A stretch of DNA of 5,089 nucleotides. Source: JANQRV01 sp964533785 (GTDB taxonomy: Bacteria > Bacteroidota > Bacteroidia > Chitinophagales > Saprospiraceae). The notes beneath the pieces were generated by a model, which saw only the letters and a program-made list of their open reading frames with translations, was not told where the DNA came from and made no database searches. The position numbers and the translations under genes are program-made. Every line of letters begins with the position of its first letter. The first letter of the stretch is position 1. Below, in pieces: positions 1-5,087 of this stretch. The stretch lies in assembly GCA_964533785.1 (NCBI GenBank), contig CAZHNG010000432.1:1-5089 (forward strand). The letters run 5' to 3'.

Positions 1-304
1 AACCTCACATTTTCCGGTCAGAGACCGATTGATATTGTATCGAAGTCTGGAGACTCCGACAATCACAATCAATATTTAATATCGGTGACTACGAACCTCG
101 GAAGTTTTTCCAGACGGTGCCCCTAAGTTGAGAGGTAAATACAGCTAGACGTTGGGTGTAATGTTCGTGAATTTGGTGTTATGTTTAGTTTGTGATGTTT
201 ATCGATATTCCCATATACCCCATAACAAAGCCAGACAGTGTATAATTGACCTGTCGTGGCATAATTGGGGGAGGAAAAAGTCATTGATTATTTACTTTAT
301 GGTT
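1..304. other. Non-coding upstream region with nested inverted repeats
   Basis: I see no convincing gene here on either strand. The left part is rich in inverted repeats. CGGTC (15-19) pairs with GACCG (23-27). CGAAGTC (41-47) pairs with GACTCCG (52-58), with one mismatch around a TGGA loop. ATTGT (34-38) pairs with ACAAT (59-63), and CCGAT (25-29) can pair with ATCGG (81-85). The frame of the downstream ATPase is open back to a TTG at 152, but the peptide it would encode does not look like ABC-protein sequence. Weak promoter-like strings are TATAAT at 241-246 (also read as TATAATTG, one mismatch from TAnnTTTG) and TTAGTTTG at 185-192. Neither has a well-placed upstream box. Confidence 0.5.
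25..85. repeat. Long imperfect hairpin in upstream region
   Basis: Several complementary arms nest around one centre near position 49-50: CCGAT/ATCGG (25-29/81-85), ATATTG/CAATAT (32-37/70-75) and CGAAGTC/GACTCCG (41-47/52-58, one mismatch). An alternative pairing uses GATTG/CAATC (27-31/66-70) and ATTGT/ACAAT (34-38/59-63). The structure could be a terminator-like end of an upstream gene outside the window or a copy of a dispersed palindromic element. No T-run follows it on the plus strand, which argues against a classical terminator. Confidence 0.4.
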
Positions 305-1204
305 ATGAACAGCGTAATCCGCATTCAAAATTTACAGTTCGGTTATTCCGGCCAACCTGCACTTTTCAGTGGGTTGGACCTGAATATCCCTTCCGGTACG
401 GCTTTTGGTGTCCTGGGCCCCAATGGAGCGGGGAAATCAACTCTAATGAAGATTATTCTAGGTCTGATTCCTTTTAAAAAGGGCGAAGTGGAGGTATTTG
501 AGGAATCATTGGCCACCCTTCGGTCCCAAATATTGCGTAAGGTTGGATTCCTCATTGAAGCGCCCCGGTTATATCCACACCTTTCGGGTAATGATAATCT
601 CAAACTGTTTGCCACCTATCACAATATTCCATACACAAGAATGCCGGCGGTGATCGCCAAAGTGGGGATGGTGGATCATGTGGATAAACTGGTGCGGCAT
701 TATTCGACAGGAATGAAACAACGACTCGCCATTGCTATCGCCTTACTGCACGATCCGGAACTCCTTATTCTGGATGAACCGACGAATGGTTTGGATCCGC
801 AGGGTATTGTTGAGATCCGCAATCTCATCCAGGACTTGAATACCAATACCAATAAAACCATCATCTTTTGCAGCCATATTTTGAGTGAAGTAGCTCAGGT
901 ATGTGATAGCGTAGGGGTTTTATACGGGGGCAAATTCGTTTTTCAGGGCAGCATGAATGCTTTAGACCAGGTTGGTCATCGCTATTTTGTTGAGACAGAC
1001 GATTTGGTCAGAGCCGATCAGCTATTAAAAACAATGAATGTCGAAGTTGTGGGACAACAGCCGAACGGCCTTAATATCTACCTCGATAAACGAGCAGAAG
1101 TAAATCAGGTCATCGACCATTTACGGGAAAATCAACTCAACCTTTTTCAGTTCAAGAAAATGGAAGATGATCTGGAAAGTTTATATTTGAGGCTGACGAG
1201 GTGA
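305..1204 (+). CDS. ABC transporter ATP-binding protein, BcrA/LanF-like (E-loop type)
   Basis: This is the cytoplasmic ATPase subunit of an ABC-2 type exporter, 299 residues from the chosen start. Numbered from that start, Walker A is GPNGAGKST (about 38-46), the signature is YSTGMKQR (about 133-140), Walker B is LLILDEP (about 153-159, catalytic Glu about 158), the D-loop is GLDP, and the switch histidine is in FCSH (about 191). The usual Q-loop glutamine is replaced by glutamate in GFLIEAPRLYPHLSG (Glu about 85). This E-loop is known from lantibiotic-immunity LanF and bacitracin-type BcrA ATPases. A C-terminal domain of about 80 residues ends in LESLYLRLT, typical of the group. ATG 305 gives the normal family start (MNSVIRIQNLQFGY); ATG 299 in the same frame is equally possible. 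No clear ribosome binding site is visible. The permease gene follows 55 bases downstream. The ATPase call is secure, but the substrate (antimicrobial peptide, lipid or other) is inference. Confidence 0.93.
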   Translation: MNSVIRIQNLQFGYSGQPALFSGLDLNIPSGTAFGVLGPNGAGKSTLMKIILGLIPFKKGEVEVFEESLATLRSQILRKVGFLIEAPRLYPHLSGNDNLKLFATYHNIPYTRMPAVIAKVGMVDHVDKLVRHYSTGMKQRLAIAIALLHDPELLILDEPTNGLDPQGIVEIRNLIQDLNTNTNKTIIFCSHILSEVAQVCDSVGVLYGGKFVFQGSMNALDQVGHRYFVETDDLVRADQLLKTMNVEVVGQQPNGLNIYLDKRAEVNQVIDHLRENQLNLFQFKKMEDDLESLYLRLTR

Positions 1205-1243
1205 TACCTGCTGCAAGGTGTAACCTATCGGTAGGTGTCACCT
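1199..1243 (+). repeat. Three 17-base-spaced palindromic repeats AGGTGNNACCT
   Basis: Three copies of AGGTGNNACCT start at 1199 (AGGTGATACCT), 1216 (AGGTGTAACCT) and 1233 (AGGTGTCACCT), exactly 17 bases apart. Each copy is itself an inverted repeat (AGGT-N3-ACCT), and the linkers between copies differ. The first copy contains the ATPase stop codon TGA (1202-1204); the last ends 16 bases before the permease ATG. Copies two and three can also fold together: AGGTG/CACCT (1216-1220/1239-1243) and ACCTA/TAGGT (1223-1227/1232-1236) around a TCGG loop. The array could be protein-binding operators or an intercistronic mRNA structure that sets the ATPase-to-permease ratio. The pattern is read directly; the role is inference. 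Confidence 0.75.
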
Positions 1244-1259
1244 CGAAAAACACTACCAT

Positions 1260-2045
1260 ATGTCTTCCTTAGTACGTGCAATCAAAGCAGAAATGCTCAA
1301 GTCTAAACGCTCTTTGGCTGTTTGGTTATCCCTGGCGGGCACGATAGCTAATGCTGTTACTTTCTTTTTGCTCAGTTGGTTCGATCTGGGGGCACATACG
1401 ATGCCACGCAGTGGCTCGGCCTGGGAAGCCTACATCCTGAATCATTACGAAGGTATTGCCTTTATGATGCTGCCCTTGTTCGTTATTATCCTTGCTACGC
1501 TGTTGACTTTTATGGAGCACCGTGCCGGTACCTGGACCTCGATCATGAGTTTGCCCATTACCCGGACTAATATTTATCTCAGCAAACTGATCTTCGGATT
1601 ATTACTGTTTGTGGCTGCTCACCTTTTGTTTGTTATTGGGATGCTTTTTACCGGGCTGCTAACCGGCCTTTTGAATGAGCAGTTCAAACTATCCCTTTTT
1701 GATTTTCCCATGATTATGGTCTTGCAATTGATCTTTAAGACTTGTATTTCGGTATTGGCATTATTTGCACTGCACCTGTGGATCAGTGTACGGTTTAAAT
1801 ATTTCATCATACCATTGACCATCGGCATCATTGGCTTTGTACTAACGACTTTGTTGACGCCCGCTTTCCCTTTCCAGTGGGTTAATCCCTATGCCTATCC
1901 CATTTCTTTTATGCCCGACTATAACGGAGCCATCCAATTGGAGGCATGGGGTTGGTGGAGCAGCCACGATGTGATGAGCATTGTTTTAGGACTATTCTTT
2001 ACTGTCGTAGGGGTAGTAGAGGTGCGGAAATTCGTTTTTGATTGA
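1260..2045 (+). CDS. ABC-2 family transporter permease (BcrB/LanE-like)
   Basis: This is the membrane subunit expected to pair with the ATPase just upstream, 261 residues. It opens with a charged cytoplasmic N-terminus (VRAIKAEMLKSKRS) typical of ABC-2 permeases. About six membrane segments follow, at roughly 20-41, 66-87, 108-135, 150-172, 181-200 and 238-255. Between segments two and three is the family-typical stretch EHRAGTWTSIMSLPITRTN (about 86-104), a cytoplasmic loop likely to contact the ATPase. An external part between segments five and six is rich in Pro, Tyr and Trp (about 201-234). The ATG at 1260 is the only sensible start and lacks a clear Shine-Dalgarno site. LanFEG systems carry two different permeases. 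Only one is present here and the next gene is convergent, so this one may work as a homodimer, as expected for BcrB-like proteins. The substrate is not deducible. Confidence 0.88.
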   Translation: MSSLVRAIKAEMLKSKRSLAVWLSLAGTIANAVTFFLLSWFDLGAHTMPRSGSAWEAYILNHYEGIAFMMLPLFVIILATLLTFMEHRAGTWTSIMSLPITRTNIYLSKLIFGLLLFVAAHLLFVIGMLFTGLLTGLLNEQFKLSLFDFPMIMVLQLIFKTCISVLALFALHLWISVRFKYFIIPLTIGIIGFVLTTLLTPAFPFQWVNPYAYPISFMPDYNGAIQLEAWGWWSSHDVMSIVLGLFFTVVGVVEVRKFVFD

Positions 2046-2060
2046 GAACGGTTGGAAGTA

Positions 2061-2141
2061 TCATATACCTCCTGGTAATACCCCGAATACCCTTAGTAAG
2101 ACCAATACAAGTGCAACGGTGAAAATAGTGCCGAAAATGGG
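2061..2141 (-). pseudogene. In-frame continuation of the small membrane gene beyond its stop
   Basis: Reading on in the same frame after the TAA at 2142-2144 gives 26 codons beginning PIFGTIFTVALVLVLL and then RVFGVLPGGI, ending at a TGA (2061-2063). The stretch looks like a membrane helix followed by a short tail. The TAA is one base from AAA (Lys) or CAA (Gln), which would restore KYN-K/Q-PIFG. If restored, the gene would end 15 bases from the convergent permease stop instead of 96. Explanations are a recent nonsense mutation, a sequencing error, stop-codon readthrough, or chance. I favour a truncated ancestral C-terminus. Confidence 0.5.
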
Positions 2142-2423
2142 TTAATTATATTTTGCCAGCCACCACGGAATAAAGATGTCGAAATTATCGGCCCGCGAAT
2201 CTGAATACCGCCGTGCCAATAAGGTTAACGGACAAATAAAATTAAAAGCTACGATGGTAAACACCTCCAGGAATACCAGACCGATCGCTATCCAGGTATA
2301 ACGATTGATATCCCCGATAATACCACAATACAAAACGTAGAAAATAAGGGTGACAAAGAACACCCAAATGATGGTATGAATGATTCTGATGTAGTATAAT
2401 TTTTGTTCGGGATGTTGCAGCAT
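2142..2423 (-). CDS. Small membrane protein of unknown function, possibly truncated
   Basis: I recognise no assigned function. The 93-residue product has two membrane segments, at about 13-36 (starting IRIIHTIIWVFF) and about 44-69. Between them is YCGIIGDINRYTW. A motif with the look of a conserved family follows: NFICPLTLLARRYSDSRADNF and then DIFIPWWLAKYN at the C-terminus. The CPLT plus NFDI..P.WLA pattern resembles DUF2784-type small membrane proteins, but this is from memory. The start is ATG at 2421-2423, 86 bases after the stop of the PLP enzyme gene on the same strand. The frame continues after the TAA stop (2142-2144) with 26 more hydrophobic codons, so the gene may be a nonsense-truncated form of a protein of about 120 residues with three membrane segments. 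It is convergent with the ABC permease gene. Confidence 0.72.
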   Translation of the reverse strand: MLQHPEQKLYYIRIIHTIIWVFFVTLIFYVLYCGIIGDINRYTWIAIGLVFLEVFTIVAFNFICPLTLLARRYSDSRADNFDIFIPWWLAKYN

Positions 2424-2498
2424 CTTAATAAGGGTTAAATGAACTTTCTTTAACTATCCAATCAGTTAAAAAACAGTCAAAGCAGTGCCGACTTACTT

Positions 2499-2518
2499 AA
2501 AAAACAAAGCTACGCCTT
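2499..2518 (-). terminator. Weak terminator-like hairpin at end of PLP enzyme gene
   Basis: On the minus strand AAGGC (2518-2514) can pair with GCTTT (2510-2506) around GTA, including one G-T pair. A G and six T (2504-2499) follow. The stem overlaps the TAG stop codon. It is short, so termination would be partial at best. Confidence 0.25.
2505..2512 (-). promoter_or_regulatory. Candidate Bacteroidota -7 box for the small membrane gene
   Basis: TAGCTTTG on the minus strand matches TAnnTTTG exactly and overlaps the TAG stop of the PLP enzyme gene. A TTTTG (2532-2528) lies upstream, but only 15 bases away, shorter than the usual spacing of about 19-21. A start near 2498 would give a leader of about 75 bases to ATG 2423. 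It competes with the terminator reading of the same bases. Confidence 0.25.
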
Positions 2519-3724
2519 AGCCCCGTGCAAAATCTCCCGAATCCTTTTCGCCACGATCCGTTCTTCACCAGGATTCATCATCCAGGTGGTAATGCCGATG
2601 TATTCATCATTACCAACGGTTTGAATGGAAGGGTGACCTAAACGAAGAGCTTCACGCGCTTCTGCCGGAGAAATTTTTAGTTTTTCCTGATCCCAACTGA
2701 TCTTGAGAGAAGGAACATGGTTGGCAATTTCCGGCACGTGGATCTCGCTTTCAACCCCATCAACCGCGGTCGCATTATCGCTGATGTGTTGAATTTGCTT
2801 TTCCCAAAGCGCCCAATCTTTTTGATGGTCGCGTTCCAGATAATTTTCGACGGCGGCCATCATAGCCAGAATTTCTTCTTTGTTCACTTTCATGCCTCTG
2901 CCGACCGTATCGCCACGTGGTGGGGCGCTTAACCGGGCGGCGGCAACCAGGTCTTTACGGCCTAATAATAAACCACAGCTTTGGGGGCCGCGCAATCCTT
3001 TACCTCCCGAAAAACAGACCAGGTCAAAGCCCATATCCGTATACTTCCAAAGGTTTTCAACCGGTGGAACATCAGCGGCACAGTCATTCATCGTTGGGAT
3101 ACCGTATTTTTTACCCATAGCGATGAATTCCTTGTACTGGATTTTTCCGGTAGGATTGGCGTAGTTCAGAAACCAAAGCATGGCGGTTTGTTCATTGATG
3201 GCTGCTTCCAGTTCTTCCAAGGTCTCCACTTCTACAATTTTTACTCCGCAATTGCGTAAGGCGTGTGCGTAACCGATGTTATGCGACTTTTGCAGGATAA
3301 CCTCATCTTTCATGCCGGAAAGATCGGTCGGTATCTGCGAAGCTTTTTGCTGGTCCATCCCAGTTAATACGCCGGCCAGACCTAAAGTGATCGCGGAAAA
3401 AGCCCCCGCAGTGACGGTTGCTGCTTCGACGCCCAATAATTCCGCAATTCTTTCTCCGACTTTATCTTGAAGGTCATCGAGATTAACGTATTGGGTGGTT
3501 GCGTACTGATAGGCTTCAATGGCTTCCGGCACCATCAAGCAACCGGTCATTGAGGTGTAGGTTCCCGCTGCATTAATAAAGGTACGAACCCCCAATTCTT
3601 TAAAATAATCTCTCCTGGAAGCGGATGCTAGTGGTTTTGATCGGGCTACTACCTCCGTTGGGATCATCGCCCCAACCAGCGGTAAAGCTGCAATATGTTT
3701 AAGTAAGGATCTTCGTTTTAACAT
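2510..3724 (-). CDS. Tat-exported SelA/DgaE-like PLP-dependent enzyme
   Basis: This is a fold-type I PLP enzyme of the SelA-related family (selenocysteine synthase / D-glucosaminate-6-phosphate ammonia-lyase relatives), 404 residues. The N-terminus MLKRRSLLKHIAALPLVGAM is a twin-arginine signal (RR at 4-5) with a hydrophobic core, so export to the periplasm is expected. The remaining part of about 370 residues matches DgaE-like length and is shorter than true SelA. Visible features are DYFKELGVRTFINAAGTYT (about 39-57), GVEAATVTAGAFSAI (about 98-112), the cofactor Asp in TMNDCAA (about 214) and the probable PLP Schiff-base lysine 242 in FSGGKGLRGPQSCGLLLGR. The C-terminal domain carries a GHPSIQ motif (about 363-368). 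The chemistry is likely beta-elimination, ammonia release or a related amino-acid or amino-sugar reaction; the substrate is unknown. The exported RidA-like gene lies upstream on the same strand, suggesting a shared pathway. Fold and export are well supported; exact function is not. Confidence 0.88.
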   Translation of the reverse strand: MLKRRSLLKHIAALPLVGAMIPTEVVARSKPLASASRRDYFKELGVRTFINAAGTYTSMTGCLMVPEAIEAYQYATTQYVNLDDLQDKVGERIAELLGVEAATVTAGAFSAITLGLAGVLTGMDQQKASQIPTDLSGMKDEVILQKSHNIGYAHALRNCGVKIVEVETLEELEAAINEQTAMLWFLNYANPTGKIQYKEFIAMGKKYGIPTMNDCAADVPPVENLWKYTDMGFDLVCFSGGKGLRGPQSCGLLLGRKDLVAAARLSAPPRGDTVGRGMKVNKEEILAMMAAVENYLERDHQKDWALWEKQIQHISDNATAVDGVESEIHVPEIANHVPSLKISWDQEKLKISPAEAREALRLGHPSIQTVGNDEYIGITTWMMNPGEERIVAKRIREILHGAKA

Positions 3725-3892
3725 AATTTGTAAGTTTTGATGATTTGAAAAGTGTTGTGCTAGAAGGGGGAGATGAGTTCAACGGGTTGAGCGGTTTAGA
3801 GCGTGCTATGGGTAAAGGAATGAAAGAGTTCTGGTTGTTTTCATCAGCAATTTTTGTTCACGAATGCAAACCGGAAACCTTGTCCTGTCACC
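3725..3892. other. Spacer between heptamer array and PLP enzyme gene
   Basis: This 168-base stretch separates the repeat array from the ATG at 3724. I see no gene on either strand and no complete TTTG/TAnnTTTG promoter for the PLP enzyme gene. Just before the ATG the minus strand reads AAAACTTACAAATT, similar to the AAAACTTTACATA before the ridA-like ATG. Long open frames on the plus strand through here exist only because the heptamer repeats contain no plus-strand stop codon. Confidence 0.5.
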
Positions 3893-4067
3893 CATTGTTC
3901 ATTGTTCATTGCCCATCGCTCATCGCTCATTGTTCATCGCTCATTGTTCATTGTTCATTGTTCATTGCCCATCGCCCATCGCTCATCGCTCATTGTTCAT
4001 CGCTCATTGTTCATCGCTCATTGTTCATTGTTCATTGCCCATCGCTCATTGCCCATTGCTCATTGTC
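3893..4067. repeat. Heptanucleotide tandem array, 25 units of CATYGYY
   Basis: There are twenty-five consecutive 7-base units with no insertion or interruption, each fitting CATYGYY. Common forms are CATTGTT, CATCGCT and CATTGCC. All variation is C/T at unit positions 4, 6 and 7. A higher-order copy is visible: units 1-8 reappear as units 9-17 with one extra CATCGCC, and units 19-22 restart the same order. The last unit (4061-4067) overlaps the TGA stop of the RidA-like gene (4066-4068). On the minus strand, in the direction of the flanking genes, each unit reads RRCRATG, a purine-rich sequence with TGA stops in all frames. It resembles the heptanucleotide STRR repeats described in cyanobacteria in form, not in sequence. 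Confidence 0.95.
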
Positions 4068-4542
4068 AATCCAGCCCCGCAATACAATCGATCTCCACCA
4101 AAGAATCACCCGGTACGCCGCCGTAAGTGGCCACCGTAGTCCGTACCGGAGGCTTTTTACCGAAACGGCCGCGGTACATTTCATTCATGGCGTGATAATC
4201 TGCCAAATCATGTAAGTAGACATTTACTTTTAATACTTTATCCATGGAAGAACCGTGTTTTTTCAGTTCCTTCTCCAGTTCATCCAAAACGTGTTTGGTA
4301 TGTGCTTTGATGTCTCCTTCAAAGTGGGCGCCCTTACCCGCTAAAAACAAGAGGTTGCCGTATTTTATAGCGCTGGAAAACAAAGGGGTGCCGTTCTGGT
4401 CTTCGACGACCTCACCTACCACTTCTTTAGCGGCTGGTTCTGCTGTTTTTGATGAACTGGCTTTAGCTACGCCAAAACCGAATAAGCCGGCCGTGATGCC
4501 GGCCAATTTTTTGAATGTTGATCTTCTAGATGTATTTTTCAT
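4066..4542 (-). CDS. Tat-exported RidA/YjgF-family protein
   Basis: This is a Rid-family (YjgF/YER057c/UK114) protein of 158 residues. RidA proteins are trimeric deaminases that hydrolyse reactive enamine/imine intermediates such as 2-aminoacrylate made by PLP enzymes. The ATG at 4542 places MKNTSRRSTFKKLAGITAGL at the N-terminus, a twin-arginine signal (RR at 6-7) followed by a hydrophobic stretch and AKA; an upstream in-frame start at 4575 would bury this signal. The Rid domain spans about 50-158. Compared with E. coli RidA, the catalytic Arg105 corresponds to Arg134 (PPVRTTV), Glu120 to Glu150 (LVEIDCIA), Cys107 to Thr136 and Tyr17 to Phe55. Keeping Arg suggests imine hydrolysis is possible; the other changes suggest a different subgroup. 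A standard RidA is about 128 residues with no signal. It probably works with the exported PLP enzyme downstream. Confidence 0.88.
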   Translation of the reverse strand: MKNTSRRSTFKKLAGITAGLFGFGVAKASSSKTAEPAAKEVVGEVVEDQNGTPLFSSAIKYGNLLFLAGKGAHFEGDIKAHTKHVLDELEKELKKHGSSMDKVLKVNVYLHDLADYHAMNEMYRGRFGKKPPVRTTVATYGGVPGDSLVEIDCIAGLD

Positions 4543-4572
4543 TATGTAAAGTTTTAATTTAAAAAAGGTGAT

Positions 4573-4580
4573 CAAAATTA
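4573..4580 (-). promoter_or_regulatory. Candidate -7 box upstream of the RidA-like gene
   Basis: TAATTTTG on the minus strand matches TAnnTTTG and lies about 30 bases upstream of ATG 4542. No TTG is found at the expected distance of about 19 bases further upstream, so only half of the promoter signature is present. Confidence 0.3.
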
Positions 4581-4673
4581 GTACTAAGGTTTATCTTGTT
4601 CTCCAGATGATTTTATAAAGTCCTCTTCCATCCATACTTCTCATTACACTAATATCGTTTTGGAGCGGCTGTA

Positions 4674-4703
4674 TTGACATTCAAACTTATATTCCTAGTT
4701 TTG
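4674..4703 (+). promoter_or_regulatory. Candidate Bacteroidota-type promoter reading rightward
   Basis: TTG (4674-4676, in ATTGAC) and TAGTTTTG (4696-4703) are separated by 19 bases. This fits the Bacteroidota -33/-7 arrangement of TTG and TAnnTTTG. The -7 box overlaps the dyad TAGTTT-TG-AAACTA (4696-4709), which could bind a regulator. No gene follows, but hairpins do, so a structured non-coding RNA starting near 4710 is possible. Confidence 0.35.
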
Positions 4704-4739
4704 AAACTAAAAGTAGTCTCAACGGCAAAGCACTGGTGT

Positions 4740-4819
4740 CGCCCCGCTGGGGCTCATAGTAAGCGTCTTTTTATCCCCGGGCTTACCAAGATTTCGTCCC
4801 TCTGGGACTATTTCATAGT
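4740..4819 (+). repeat. Two related hairpins with compensatory change
   Basis: Copy one is CGCCCCGCTGGGGCT (4740-4754) followed by CATAGT (4755-4760). Copy two is CGTCCCTCTGGGACT (4795-4809) followed four bases later by CATAGT (4814-4819). Each forms a five-pair stem with a three-base NCT loop: GCCCC/GGGGC and GTCCC/GGGAC. The C-G pair in the first is T-A in the second, so pairing is kept. From memory, similar hairpins are scattered between genes in Bacteroidota; I have not verified this. Confidence 0.6.
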
Positions 4820-4952
4820 GCAACATTTAATATCAATATTTCGACCAGCCTATAAAGTTACGGCCTATTTTCAAGCTTAAATCCCAAATCGAGAGTAGCT
4901 GCTTTTTTATTCTGTCCTCCTCCTAATCCTATGAGTATCCCTTCACACCATC

Positions 4953-5087
4953 TCACAATCCCAGACTCACACAGCCTGGCGTCTCCCGATAGCTATCGGG
5001 ATCTAGTGCCTCGGGAACTAAATAACCGGCCCAATTCGCGGCCTCTTTTCCTGCGGGCCTTTGTTGCTCCCCCGCCTGCCAAAGTAT
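4953..5087 (-). CDS. Possible 3' end of a gene entering from the right edge
   Basis: On the minus strand one frame is open from the window edge to a TGA at 4953-4955, giving 44 residues that begin ILWQAGEQQRPAGKEAANWA and contain PDSYRE where the 18-base palindrome is read. I recognise no family. A second minus-strand frame is open for 22 codons from the edge and a third for about 32, so the evidence is weak. It may be a genuine C-terminus with the palindrome inside it, or a GC-rich repeat that happens to be open. Confidence 0.2.
   Translation of the reverse strand: MLWQAGEQQRPAGKEAANWAGYLVPEALDPDSYRETPGCVSLGL
4984..5001. repeat. 18-base perfect palindrome
   Basis: TCCCGATAGCTATCGGGA is a perfect inverted repeat. 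From memory this sequence is unusually frequent in Bacteroidota genomes, both between and inside genes. An imperfect palindrome (AGTGCC-TCG-GGAACT) follows at 5005-5019. Confidence 0.8.

Noticed and set aside
241..265. TATAAT as a sigma-70 promoter for the ABC operon
   Set aside because: No -35-like or TTG box lies at a suitable distance, and Bacteroidota promoters differ from this type.
152..304. N-terminal extension of the ABC ATPase from a TTG
   Set aside because: The extra 51 residues do not resemble ABC-protein sequence, and ATG 299 or 305 gives the normal family start.
2717..3470. Several plus-strand open frames opposite the PLP enzyme gene
   Set aside because: They are antisense shadows of a well-supported gene, with low-quality peptide content.
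3893..4067. CRISPR array
   Set aside because: Units are 7 bases with no spacers; it is a simple tandem repeat.
3745..4215. Long plus-strand open frames with HCSLFIAHRS-type repeated peptides
   Set aside because: All three plus-strand frames are open only because the 7-base repeat has no stop codon on that strand. The peptides are by-products of the array, and the region also overlaps the RidA-like gene on the other strand.
4543..4575. Upstream start for the RidA-like protein
   Set aside because: It would add 11 residues before the twin-arginine signal. ATG 4542 places RR at residues 6-7, as expected.
4674..4880. 68-residue plus-strand open frame
   Set aside because: It has no domain or signal, and it runs through the paired hairpins and promoter-like boxes.
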